This document shows positions 22,947-32,151 of a DNA stretch of 64,000 nt, piece by piece (position 1 is the stretch's first letter; each line of letters begins with the position of its first letter). This DNA is from Mayfieldus sp963772265. GTDB taxonomy: Bacteria > Actinomycetota > Thermoleophilia > Solirubrobacterales > 70-9. Under the pieces are notes generated by a model. That model did not search any database. It saw only the letters and a program-made list of their open reading frames with translations, and had not been told where the DNA came from. Where the stretch lies: positions 1-64,000 of the forward strand of contig CAVYWS010000010.1 of the NCBI GenBank assembly GCA_963772265.1, read 5' to 3'. Both the position numbers and the translations under genes were made by a program.

Positions 22947-23615
22947 ATGGCGGCAAAACGGGGTGGCACAAGGAAGAGCTCAGCGGGCGGCGGCGCGAAG
23001 GGCAGCGCGTCCTCGCGCAAATCCTCCTCACGCAGCGCCTCTTCGCGAACCACCTCCTCCAGCAGCACCCCGACGACCGGCCTCGACAAGAGCATCGAGA
23101 GCTTCCGCGACAGCCTCGAGCACAGCCTGACGATCAGCCGCGAGCGGCTCCAGGAGGCGGTCGACGACGCGGTCAAGCGCGGCCGCCTGCAGCGCCGCGA
23201 CGCCGAGAGGCTGGTCTCCGACCTCGTCGACCGCAGCCGCCGGCAGACCTCATCGCTGCTGCGCGAGCTCGAACGGCTGGCCGAGCAGGCGCGCAAGGAG
23301 GTGCGCGGGCGAGCCCGCCCTGCCCGCAAGCAGGCCTCCACGGCGGCCCGCAGGGCCCGCCGGGCCGCCGGCCGGGCGGGAAGGGCGGCGCGCGACGCGG
23401 CCGACCGTCCGCTTGCCGAGGCCGACCGCCTGCGGCGGCGCAGCGGCCTGCCGGGCCGTTTTCCGATCACCGCCTACGACCAGCTCACGGTCACCCAGGT
23501 CAAGGCGCGGCTGGCCGACCTCACCCCGCCGGACCTGCGCAAGGTTCGCGACTACGAGAGCCGCAACCAGAAGCGCAAGGGCGTCCTCAGCGCGATCGAG
23601 AAGAAGCTGGCCTGA
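22947..23615 (+). CDS. Basic Ala/Arg-rich helical protein, DNA-binding-like
   Basis: A 222-residue protein starting at ATG 22947 with GGAAGGAG about six bases upstream. Residues 1-45 are Ser/Lys/Arg-rich and disordered. Residues 50-115 form a long helical region (LDKSIESFRDSLEHSLTISR) reminiscent of phasin-like or coiled-coil proteins. Residues 120-165 are Ala/Arg-rich, like the histone-like tails of actinobacterial nucleoid proteins. The last 50 residues (ITAYDQLTVTQVKARLADL and RKVRDYESRNQKRKGVL) are a compact helical domain resembling a Rho-N or SAP-type fold. Nucleic-acid binding is inferred from charge and layout, not from a known family. Confidence 0.7.
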   Translation: MAAKRGGTRKSSAGGGAKGSASSRKSSSRSASSRTTSSSSTPTTGLDKSIESFRDSLEHSLTISRERLQEAVDDAVKRGRLQRRDAERLVSDLVDRSRRQTSSLLRELERLAEQARKEVRGRARPARKQASTAARRARRAAGRAGRAARDAADRPLAEADRLRRRSGLPGRFPITAYDQLTVTQVKARLADLTPPDLRKVRDYESRNQKRKGVLSAIEKKLA

Positions 23616-23627
23616 CCCGGCCGGGGG

Positions 23628-25109
23628 TCAGCTGAACTCGCCGGCGAGCTCGGCGAGGTCGAGCCTCTGCCCGAGCGCCTCTTCGGCGAGCTCGTCGCCC
23701 CGCAGCCGCTGGCCGTTGCGCCAGAGGCCGACCAGCCACTCGCCGGCGGCCGGCTGCTCGAACCAGGCGTCGCCGAAGCGCTCGGTCAGCGCCGAGCGCC
23801 ACTTCGCCTCCAGGGCCCAGGCGCGCAGATAGCAGGCCACGTAGAAGCCCTCGTCGACGTCCTCGAGCCAGGTGGTCGGCGTCCACTCGACGCCGAGCGA
23901 TTCGCCGACGAGCCCGGCGTAGCGCGCCGGCATCGCGTCGAGGTCGGCCCCCGGACCGTGCAGCTCCAGCTCATAGGCGATCTTGGCGGCGTAGCGGCGC
24001 AGGAAGATCAGCTTCACCGCTCTGGCGTGCGACGCGACTGCCTCGCCGTCCTCGATCCCGAGGATGCCCTGCAGCCACCGTGACTGCTCGGTCAGGTGCT
24101 CGAGCAGGAAGGCGAACGACTCGGTGACCGAGTTGTCGCCGAGACGGCGGAACTCGGCCGGAAGCGCGGGGTCCATGTTCGCGAAGTGCTCGGCGTGACC
24201 GCCCTCGTGGAACATCGCCTCGTAGTCCTCCCGCCCCCCGACCCGGGGAACGACCAGGTAGACCTCCTCTGGGACCCGGACCGGGGCGCAGTAGGCGCGC
24301 GGAGTCTTGGTCGGGCGCTCCTCGGTGTCGAGGACGATGTTCGACTGCGCCTCGAGGTCGAGGCCGAGCCCGGTCATCGTGCGGGCGAAGGACGCGACCA
24401 GCCGCTCGGGCGGAAAGGCGGCGTCGAGGTCGGGGACGCGGAAGAAGCGCGCCAGATCGGTGCGGGACGTCGACGCCAGGCCCTTCCCGAGGACCCGCTC
24501 GAGCTCGGGGTCGACGACCTTCTCGTAGACCGGTTCGGTGGCGGCAAGGAACCGCTGGGCCTGGGCCGCGAGCTGCTCGAGGTCGATGCCGCTCAGCTCC
24601 GCGCAGGCATCGGCGTAGCTGCGCCAGCCGAGCTCGACCGCGAGCGCGTGGGTTCGCTCGAGCATCTCCCGGTAGAGCGGGTTGAGGCGCTCCTCCAGCA
24701 GCGCCAGCCGTGCCGCGTCGATCGCCGCGCGGCGGGCCGGATCGGGCTCGTTGGCCTGCTCGGGCCGGGCTCGCCGGTAGGGGATCGCATCACCATCGAC
24801 CCGCAGCTCCAGCTCGGTCTCCAGCCTTGCCAGCTCGGTCTCCTGCTCGGCGCAGGCCAGGCCGATGAAGCCCCCGACCGCCAGCTGCAGCAGCAGGGCG
24901 GCGCGCCGCTCCCGCTCGCCGCCCCCACCGTCCGCGGCCTCGCGCAGCGCTTCTATCGCGGGCCGCTCGAACAGCCCATGGTGGCGGTCGTAGATCTGAT
25001 CGATCTTGAAGTCAGCCTGCCGGCCCGAGTAGTGCAGGTGGTATTCGCGGTCCATCTCGGAGATGAACTGCTCTGCCCGCTCGGAGTAGCTGTCGAGGTC
25101 GAACCCCAT
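23628..25109 (-). CDS. M3-like zinc peptidase (oligoendopeptidase-type)
   Basis: A 493-residue mostly helical protein starting at ATG 25109 (MGFDLDSYSERAEQF). The zinc site is FHEGGHAEHF near residue 310, an HExxH variant (HEGGH) with the downstream Glu in SVTESFAFLLEHL as likely third ligand. This layout is that of the M3/M32-like gluzincins that cleave short peptides in the cytoplasm. No signal peptide is visible. The length is shorter than the 560-600 residues of PepF/Thimet enzymes, so it may be a distinct subfamily. It is divergent from the methyltransferase gene at 25130, with only 20 bases between the starts. Confidence 0.83.
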   Translation of the reverse strand: MGFDLDSYSERAEQFISEMDREYHLHYSGRQADFKIDQIYDRHHGLFERPAIEALREAADGGGGERERRAALLLQLAVGGFIGLACAEQETELARLETELELRVDGDAIPYRRARPEQANEPDPARRAAIDAARLALLEERLNPLYREMLERTHALAVELGWRSYADACAELSGIDLEQLAAQAQRFLAATEPVYEKVVDPELERVLGKGLASTSRTDLARFFRVPDLDAAFPPERLVASFARTMTGLGLDLEAQSNIVLDTEERPTKTPRAYCAPVRVPEEVYLVVPRVGGREDYEAMFHEGGHAEHFANMDPALPAEFRRLGDNSVTESFAFLLEHLTEQSRWLQGILGIEDGEAVASHARAVKLIFLRRYAAKIAYELELHGPGADLDAMPARYAGLVGESLGVEWTPTTWLEDVDEGFYVACYLRAWALEAKWRSALTERFGDAWFEQPAAGEWLVGLWRNGQRLRGDELAEEALGQRLDLAELAGEFS

Positions 25110-25129
25110 CGCTGCGCAACGATACGAGG

Positions 25130-26460
25130 GTGAACCGAGAAGCATCTACCGCAGTTCGGCGCCAGGAGCTGCTCACCCTCGACATCGACTCGCTTGCCTA
25201 TGGCGGCCGCGGGGTCGCCCGCCACGACGGCTACGTCGTCTTCGTCGACGGGGCCCTGCCGGGCGACCGGGTCCGCGCCGAAGTGACCAAGGCAAAGCGC
25301 CAGTTCGCCGAGGCACAGGCGCTGGAGCTGCTTCACCCGGGCTCCGACCGGGTTCCCGACAGCTGCCTACATGCCGGTGAGCCGTGTCCGGGCGCCCCCT
25401 GGCAGGGACTCGACTACGAGCGCCAGCTGCAGACCAAGCGCGAGCAAATCGACGACGCGCTGCGGCGGATCGGGGGCCTGGACGGCTTCGAGCTGGAGCC
25501 GATCGAGCCCGCGCTGCAGCAGTGGCGCTACCGCAACAAGCTCGAGTACTCGTTCGGCGATGCCGAGGGCGAGCCGGTGCTCGGCTTCCACGCCCGCGGG
25601 CGCTGGGACCGCGTGGTCGAGGTCGAGGACTGCATGCTCGCCTCGGAGGCCGGCAACGAGGCCCGCAACAGGGTTCAGGGCTGGGCCCGGGAGGCCGGCC
25701 TCGACGCCTACGATCGCCGCACGCGGCTCGGCCTGCTGCGAAACCTCGTCGTTCGCGAGGGGCGGCGGACCGGCGAGCTGCAGACTCGCCTGGTCACCTC
25801 GCCGGCCGAGATCCCGCGCCCGCCGGTCGACCTGCACACGATCATCGAGGGCCCATCCGGCGGCACCGATGGGCCGACCGGGGTGCTGGGGCGCGAGCGC
25901 CTGGCCGAGGAGCTTTGCGGGCTGCGGTTCGAGATCTCCCATTCGGCCTTCTTTCAGACCAACACCGAGATGGCCGAGCGCCTCTACGGCATCGCGCGCG
26001 AATTCGCCGGGCTGGACGGGACCGAGCGGGTCTTCGACCTCTACTGCGGGATCGGAACCCTGGGCCTGGCGATGGCCCGGGATGCGGGCGAGGTCTGGGG
26101 GCTGGAGATCGTTCCCGGGGCGGTAGCCGACGCGGAGCGAAACGCGGACAGCAACAGGATCCGCAATGCCCACTTCATCGCCGCCAACGCCCGCACCGGG
26201 ATCCGGCCGCTGATCGAGAAGGCGGGCAGGCCCGAGGTCGTGGTCATAGATCCGCCCCGGGCAGGCCTCTCGCAGAAGATCGTGCGGCGGGTGCTCGAGT
26301 GCGGCGCCCGGCGGATCGTCTACGTCTCATGCAACCCGACCACGCTGGCCCCCAACGCCGCGCAGCTCGCACAGGCCGGCTATAGGCTGCGCCGGGTGAA
26401 GCCGGTGGACATGTTCCCCCAGACCCCGCACATCGAGTGCGTGGCGCTGCTGGAGAAGAG
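25130..26460 (+). CDS. TrmA/RlmD-family RNA (uracil-5-)-methyltransferase
   Basis: Starts at GTG 25130. An N-terminal TRAM/OB-like domain (LTLDIDSLAYGGRGVARHDGY then VDGALPGDRVRAEV) is followed by a partial Fe-S motif (SCLHAGEPCPGAPW) in which the usual third Cys is Ala. The SAM-binding domain follows: VFDLYCGIGTLGLAMA, DPPRAGL and the catalytic-Cys motif YVSCNPTTLAPN, ending HIECVALLEK. The family methylates U54 of tRNA or uridines of 23S rRNA; which one is undecided. No stop follows LLEK in the present sequence and the frame runs on to 27127 across the next gene, so a lost stop by single-base error is likely. Confidence 0.85.
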
Positions 26461-27242
26461 ATGTCTCCTAGGGGCTTCGGGGTTGCGGCGGGGCTGGATC
26501 CGCAGGTCGCCGAGCCGCTGGCCGAGCGCTGCGCCGAGCTCGGCTACGACTCGCTGTGGTCCAACGACACTCCCGTCGGCGAGCGGGCTGGAGACGCTGG
26601 CGGCCTTCGCCGACGCAGCGCCCGGCCTCGAGCTGGGTGTCGCGGTGATGGCGCTCGACCGCCACAGCCCGGCCTCGATCGCGGCCGGGGTCGAAGAGCT
26701 GGGCCTGGACCGCGAGCGGCTCTGGATCGGCGTCGGCGCCGGCTTCTCCGAGCGGCCGCTGAGCCGGATGCGCGAGGCGCCTGCCGGAGCTGCGCGAGGC
26801 GCTGCCAGGCGTGCGCCTGGCGCTGGCGGCGATGGGGCCGAAGATGTCGGCGCTCGGCGGCGCCTCCTACGACGGCGTGTTCACCAACTGGATGACGCCC
26901 CAGGCCGCTGTGACCGCCCGCGAACGGGTCCACGCAGGCGCCCGCGAAGCGGGCCGCGAGCCGCCGCCGGTGCTCGGCTACGTCCGCACCGCGGTCGGCT
27001 CCGACGCCGGCGCGCGGCTGCTCAAGGAGGAATCCTTCTACCGCGACCTCCACGACGGCTACCGCAATCACTTCGCCCGGCTCGACGAGCCGCCGGGCAC
27101 CGTCGGCATCGCGGCCGCCGACCGTGACGAGATCCAGCGGGGGCTGGACGCATTCGAGGCGCTCGACATCGTCGTCGTCCGCGGGCTGGCCAGCGCCAGC
27201 GTCGAGGCGATGACCGACCTCGCCGAGGCCGCGGCTCCCTAG
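26461..27242 (+). CDS. LLM-class flavin-dependent oxidoreductase, frame-shifted
   Basis: From ATG 26461 (GFGVAAGLDPQVAEPLAERC) the product resembles luciferase-like F420- or FMN-dependent oxidoreductases of the TIM-barrel fold. Restoring single-base shifts near 26582 and 26776 joins YDSLWSNDTP, SGLETLAAFADAAPGLELG, RLWIGVGAGF and YDGVFTNWMTP into one protein of about 255 residues. The GVGAGF loop binds cofactor phosphate in the family. Both shifts look like one-base insertions. The gene overlaps or abuts the methyltransferase end. Substrate unknown. Confidence 0.75.
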
Positions 27243-27256
27243 CCGCCGCCCGGACG

Positions 27257-27445
27257 CTACTCGGCCGCTTCGAAGTCCTCGGCGTCGTCGTCGGGCAGCG
27301 CCGATGCCTCCGCGGCGCAGGTCGTGCAGAGGACCAACGACGCCCCCTCCTCCAGCGCCGTCGCCTTCTCCTGGGCGGTCAGCGCGGTGCCGCAGTTCTG
27401 GCAGTTCTCGGGCAGCTGCTCGAGACTGTGCTCCTCAAGCTCCAT
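27257..27445 (-). CDS. Small zinc-ribbon protein
   Basis: A 62-residue acidic protein with two Cys pairs, CQNCG near residue 15 and CTTC near residue 40, forming a likely zinc ribbon. The C-terminus is Asp/Glu-rich. No partner domain is visible. It lies just downstream of the UDG-superfamily gene on the same strand and may be co-transcribed with it. Function unknown. Confidence 0.68.
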   Translation of the reverse strand: MELEEHSLEQLPENCQNCGTALTAQEKATALEEGASLVLCTTCAAEASALPDDDAEDFEAAE

Positions 27446-27463
27446 GGCCCCATCCTACGTCGG

Positions 27464-28126
27464 TTAGTACGGCGGCAGCTCGTCGTACCAGCTGCCCAGC
27501 ATCCGCAGGGCACGCCAGAAACGCTGCTTGGCGCCCTCCTCGTCCAGCGACACGTCGATGTCGGGGACGTAGAGCGCGTCGATCGTCGGGGTCAGCGACT
27601 GGATCTCACCCTCCCGCTCCTCGATCCGCCGCGCCAGCGGCAGCTCGAGCCCGTTCAGGGTCTGCAGCGCCAGCGGGCCCATGACGACGACGATGCGGGG
27701 CTGCACGATCGCGACCTCCTCGGCCAGGCGGCGCACGCATTCCTCGCCGGCCAGCTCCGGCTCCGCGGTCGGGCACTTCGCGCAGAGGGTCCCGTAGACG
27801 ACCAGGGGATCGATGCCGAGCCGCTTGAAGCTCTTGACGAGCGCGTTGCCGGCCCGTCCGTAGAAGGCCACCCCCTCCTCGATCTCCGCCGCGGTCGCCG
27901 CGTACTTGACCATGAAGATGTCGGCCTGCGGGTGGCCGGAGCCGAGCACCGGCATCAGCTTGCCGCGCGGGCACTGGTCGCATTCCTGGAGGTCGCGGCT
28001 GAGCTGGTTGAGCTCGCGGATCGCGCGCTCCAGATACTTCTCCTGGATCTCGTCGTCGGTCGCTGGCACGGGCTCCGATCTCTTTGACGATCCCCGCGCC
28101 GCTCCTTTTCCTGCGCTGGCCTGCAT
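27464..28126 (-). CDS. Uracil-DNA glycosylase superfamily protein, atypical motifs
   Basis: A 220-residue protein starting at ATG 28126, overlapping the stop of the upstream gene by one base (TGATG). Family 4-like features are the Cys pair ECDQCPRG near residue 48, AFYGRAGNALVKSF, and CAKCPTAEPELAGEEC, with Cys residues suited to an Fe-S cluster. VVVMGPLALQTLNG forms the central strand. The usual GExPG catalytic block is replaced by MVKYAATAAE and the C-terminal HPS block is not evident. So it has the fold and cluster of the family but may not excise uracil. An alternative role in RNA or nucleotide handling is possible. Confidence 0.7.
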   Translation of the reverse strand: MQASAGKGAARGSSKRSEPVPATDDEIQEKYLERAIRELNQLSRDLQECDQCPRGKLMPVLGSGHPQADIFMVKYAATAAEIEEGVAFYGRAGNALVKSFKRLGIDPLVVYGTLCAKCPTAEPELAGEECVRRLAEEVAIVQPRIVVVMGPLALQTLNGLELPLARRIEEREGEIQSLTPTIDALYVPDIDVSLDEEGAKQRFWRALRMLGSWYDELPPY

Positions 28127-30094
28127 CAGCTCTTGCCGCCCTGGCTCGAACCCGATGGGCGCCGCGACCTCGCGCGGCCCGGCCGCCGCGGCTTTCCGCC
28201 CCGCGCCGGCCGTGCGTTCGCCACCTTGCGCCGCGCCGCCTTCGGCCGGCCCGTCGTCTGCAGGAACTTCAGCGCCTGCACGTAGACCAGGTTCTTGTGT
28301 TTGCGGGTTATGTCGGCGTCGCGCATCGCCTCGAGGAACTCCTGCGGCCCCTCGAAGTCGTGGATCCGGACCCTGACGCTGCCCAGGCCCTGGGCGACGT
28401 GGCTGTCCGAGCCGGCGCCGGGGACGATCCTGTACTTGCGGGCAAACCGCTCCGCCTCCTCGTTGAAGGCGGTCAGGGCAACGCGGGGGTTGAAGACCTC
28501 GAGGATGTCGATCTCCTCGACGATGTCGAGCAGGTGCTCGTAGTCGGGGACCGAGTGCAGGCGGTCGAAGGGATGGGGCACGTAGACCAGGCCGCCCTGG
28601 CGGCGGATCTCGGCGATCGTCTCCCCCATCGTCATCCCGCGCGGGATCTTCTCCTCGATGAACAGCCCGATCACCTCGCCCTGCTCGGCGGTCTTCACCT
28701 CCTCGGCGACGATCACCTGCAGGCCGTCGATCTGCCGGGCCATCTCGCGCGCCTCCAGCGCCCCCGAGACCACGTTGTGGTCGGTGATCGCGATCGCCCC
28801 CAGGCCGCGGTCGCGGGCGGTCTCGAGCAGCACCTCGACCGGGGTCGCGCAATCGGGCGAATGGTCGGTGTGCATGTGCAGGTCGACGTCGATCAGCTTG
28901 CGGCGCGAGATCCGGCGGCGCAGGCCCTGGTCGCCGGCGGGCGGATGCCGGCGGTCGACGATCCGCCCGTAGACGCCCTCGAGCTCGTCCGCGACCTCGG
29001 ACCAGGAGGGGACCGCGCCGGCGGCGCGGTGGCGCATTCCCTCCAGCAGACGCCGGTCTGAGCCGAGCCGGGCGATCTGCCCCGCCATCGTCTCGGCGTC
29101 GCCGGGGACGAACATCAGCCCCAGCTGCCCGTCGCCGACCAGCTCGGCGTAGAGCGGCAGCCGCGAGACGACCGGGACCGCTCCGCCGGCGAGCGCCATC
29201 CTGATCAGCTGCGGGGCCGGCGCGGGTCCGCCCGACGCGGCGCAGAGAACGTCGGCGTCGGCGATCAGCTCCTCCTGCGAGCCGGCGGCCGGGCCGACGA
29301 GATCGATCCGCTCGCGCAGCGCCCGGGCGATTCGGAGCGGGGTATCGGAGGGCGACTGGGTCCAGACCTTGGCCTCCCAGTCGAGGTCCGGCGGCAGGCG
29401 GCGCAGGGCGCGGAGGAAGATCCGCAGCGCCCCGCGCTCCTCCTCGAGGCAGAAGAGGATCCGCAGCGGGCGCCCCTCGCGGTCGCTGCGGCGCGGCTCG
29501 GCGTCGGCGCCGGGGCGGATCAGCTCGTAGTTGCCGGGGAAGTAGCGCTCGAGCAGCTCCGCGGTCTCGCCGCAGGTGACGGCCCGGGCATCGAGGCGGC
29601 CGAAGAAGATCTCGACCAGCGGGCCGCGCAACCTGGGTCGAGAGCAGGCGCTCGGAGGGCTCGTGGAAGGTCCCGACGTTGAGCGAATGCGAGTGGCGCA
29701 GGGCGGTCGAGGAGAGGCTCGGCGCGAACGGCTCATGGACGTGGACGACGTCGATTGCCACGCTTCGCAGCAACCTCTCCAGCGAGCGGCTGGCGTCGAT
29801 CGCGACCGGCGCGGGGCGCGGCCGCGGGCCGCGCGGAAGCGCCACCCGCCCGCCGACCTCCAGCAGCCTCGGCTTTCGCCGGCTCCCGAAGAGACCGGCG
29901 GCTGACCCGTTCGCGGACTCGATCGCCGCCTGGGCCTCGCGCGCCGCCCGCCGGGTGGCGGCGGGTGCGGCGATCAGGACTCGGTGCCCGCGCCCGCTCA
30001 GCTCCTCCGAGCTGCGGCGGACGAACTCGTTTACCTCGTGATGCGCGTCCCAGGGATGGGGCGTGACCTGGACGATCGTCAGCGGGTCCGGCAC
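28126..30094 (-). CDS. Glycosyltransferase (GT4-like) fused to a PHP-domain phosphoesterase, frame-shifted
   Basis: About 655 residues after restoring one extra base near 29635. The N-terminal half is GT-B-like: VQVTPHPWDAHHEVNEFVR, VVHVHEPFAPSLSS, an EEERGALRIFL strand and GLMFVPGDAETMA near the nucleotide-sugar site. The C-terminal half is a PHP domain: DVDLHMHTDHSPDC, AIAITDHNVVSG, YVPHPFDR, and GAGSDSHVAQGLG carry the His/Asp metal ligands in family order. A basic tail (residues 610-655) ends the protein. Transfer of a sugar coupled to phosphoester hydrolysis is possible but unproven. It starts at GTG 30094, 46 bases downstream of the ino1 stop. Confidence 0.8.
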
Positions 30095-30139
30095 CGGGCC
30101 AGCATACGTACAGCGATCCGCCCGGCGGCGCCGGGACGG

Positions 30140-31324
30140 CTAGGCGCCGGTCTTCTCGGCTTCGGCCTCGGCCGGGTCGGCGACTCCGTCAGCCGCCTTG
30201 CGGTCGCGGGCGTGCTCGGCGATGAACTGCTCGGTCAGCTCGCGGGCCTGATCGTCAGGCCGCTGGCTGTGCGGCGACTTCATCAGATAGCTGGAGGGCC
30301 CGTCGAGCTGCCCGGCGATCCCATGGTTCAGCGCCAGCTTGATGGTCCGCACCGCGTCGATCACGACGCCGGCCGAGTTCGGCGAGTCCCATACCTCGAG
30401 CTTCAGCTCGAGGTTGAGGGGCACGTCCCCGAAGGAGCGGCCCTCGAGGCGGATGTGGGCCCACTTGCGGTCGGTGAGCCAGGCGACGTAGTCGGAGGGC
30501 CCGACGTGGACGTCCTCCTCGGGAAGCTCATGGCCGACGATTGAGGTCACCGCGTTGGTCTTCGACTCCTTCTTCGAGGCCAGCCGCTCGCGCTCGAGCA
30601 TGTTGTAGAAGTCCATGTTGCCGCCGACGTTGAGCTGCGAGGTGCGCTCCAGCCTCACGCCGCGATCCGCGAACAGGCGGGCCAGCTGGCGATGGACGAT
30701 CGTCGCGCCGACCTGCGACTTGATGTCGTCGCCGATGATCGGCAGCCCGGCCTCGGTGAAGCGCTTGATCCAGTAGTCCTCGCGGGCGATGAAGACCGGC
30801 AGGCAGTTGACGAACCCGACCCCTGCCTTCAGCGCCTGCTCGACGTACCACTTGGTCGCCAGCTCGGAGCCGACCGGCAGGTAGCAGACCATCACGTCGG
30901 CCTTGGTGCGCTGCAGCTCGCCGACGATGTCGGCGGTTTCGCCTGGGGCCTTGGTGATCTTCTCCTTCAGGTACTTGCCGAGCCCGTCATGAGTCATGCC
31001 GCGCTTGACCTTGACCCCGAGCTTGGGGACGTCGGCGAACTTGTAGGTGTTGTTCTGGCCCGACCAGATCGCCTCCGAGAGGTCCTTGCCGACCTTCTCG
31101 ATGTCGATGTCGAAGGCGGCGACGAACTCGATGTCGCGTACGTGGTAGCCCCCGAGGTCGACGTGCATCAGGCCGGGAACCTGCTCGGCGGGGTCTGCGT
31201 CCTTGTAGTACTCGACGCCCTGGATGAAAGAGTTTGCGCAGTTGCCGACGCCGACGATCGCGACCCGGACCTTGTCGTCCGTGCGGCCGGCTCCGTTGCC
31301 GCCTGCTCCGTTGGTCTTGCTCAT
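30140..31324 (-). CDS. ino1: Inositol-1-phosphate synthase
   Basis: A 394-residue NAD-dependent enzyme converting glucose 6-phosphate to myo-inositol 1-phosphate, the first step of inositol synthesis. The Rossmann motif VAIVGVGNCANSF is near residue 20. Other conserved blocks are FVAAFDIDIEKVGKDL, GDDIKSQVGATIVHR near residue 200, LNVGGNMDFYNM, KTNAVTSIV and GVVIDAVRTIKLAL. The length matches the actinobacterial short type (360-400 residues). It lies 57 bases downstream of a CDP-alcohol phosphotransferase gene on the same strand, so both probably serve phosphoinositide synthesis. Confidence 0.95.
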   Translation of the reverse strand: MSKTNGAGGNGAGRTDDKVRVAIVGVGNCANSFIQGVEYYKDADPAEQVPGLMHVDLGGYHVRDIEFVAAFDIDIEKVGKDLSEAIWSGQNNTYKFADVPKLGVKVKRGMTHDGLGKYLKEKITKAPGETADIVGELQRTKADVMVCYLPVGSELATKWYVEQALKAGVGFVNCLPVFIAREDYWIKRFTEAGLPIIGDDIKSQVGATIVHRQLARLFADRGVRLERTSQLNVGGNMDFYNMLERERLASKKESKTNAVTSIVGHELPEEDVHVGPSDYVAWLTDRKWAHIRLEGRSFGDVPLNLELKLEVWDSPNSAGVVIDAVRTIKLALNHGIAGQLDGPSSYLMKSPHSQRPDDQARELTEQFIAEHARDRKAADGVADPAEAEAEKTGA

Positions 31325-31381
31325 GACGTGTGGATTCCTCCTCGGGAAGGCTCGGAGTCCAAAATCACACCCGAGCCTCGG

Positions 31382-32074
31382 TCACGTTACATCTCCGTCG
31401 CCTGCTGACCCGTCGCCGCCCGCTTCTCCGGCGCGCGCCAACTCCACTTTCACGTGCCATACCCGCTGCACGACGGTCAGAGTCGTCAGCGCCGCGAGCA
31501 CGTAGATCGCCGGGGCCAGCAGCTCGAAATCCCCGAGCGAGGCGCCGCGGGCGAAGACGAGGCCGATCGAGAGCACCACCACCCGCACCGGGCGGGTGGC
31601 GAGACCGACCTTGCATTCGACGCCCAGCGCCTCGGCGCGGGCACGCGTGTAGGAGACCATCAGCGAGCCGAGCACCGCGACCACGCACATCGCGGCGGCG
31701 AAGTCGTCGCCGCGGGCGGCGAAGTAGCCGGCCACCGCGGCGAGCACGATGCCCTCCTCGATCCGGTCAAGGGTCGAGTCGAGAAACGCTCCGAACAGGG
31801 TCCCCTTGCCCGACATCCGCGAGTAGCGGCCATCGAGGGTGTCCATGATCGAGCCGACGATGAAGGCGACCCCGGCCAGGAAGAAGAGGCGCTGGGTGAC
31901 CAGCAGCGCCGCGGCGAGATTGAGGGTGAAGCCGACGATCGAGATCGCGTTCGGCGTCAGCCGCGACTCGATCAGGCGGTCCCGGGCGAAGGCCCGGAAC
32001 TCCTGCGTGCTGCGGACCTGACGCCCGTCGCGTGCGCGGCGCGGAGCCCTCGGGGGCGCCGGAGCGTCCGCCAT
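31382..32074 (-). CDS. CDP-alcohol phosphatidyltransferase (phosphatidylinositol phosphate synthase-like)
   Basis: A 230-residue membrane protein with about six helices. The catalytic signature is SIMDTLDGRYSRMSGKGT followed by GAFLDSTLDR, matching D-x2-D-G-x2-S/A-R-x8-G-x3-D-x3-D with Ser in place of the usual Ala. Family enzymes join CDP-diacylglycerol to an alcohol such as inositol phosphate or glycerol phosphate. The neighbour ino1 makes inositol phosphate, so the inferred product is phosphatidylinositol phosphate. The start ATG is at 32074. Confidence 0.88.
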   Translation of the reverse strand: MADAPAPPRAPRRARDGRQVRSTQEFRAFARDRLIESRLTPNAISIVGFTLNLAAALLVTQRLFFLAGVAFIVGSIMDTLDGRYSRMSGKGTLFGAFLDSTLDRIEEGIVLAAVAGYFAARGDDFAAAMCVVAVLGSLMVSYTRARAEALGVECKVGLATRPVRVVVLSIGLVFARGASLGDFELLAPAIYVLAALTTLTVVQRVWHVKVELARAGEAGGDGSAGDGDVT

Positions 32075-32151
32075 CTCAGCCCCACCCGCCTCTCGCCTCG
32101 CAGTCGGGCACGGTGCGCCCTCTGCTCGGCGCCGGCATCACCGGTGGGACC

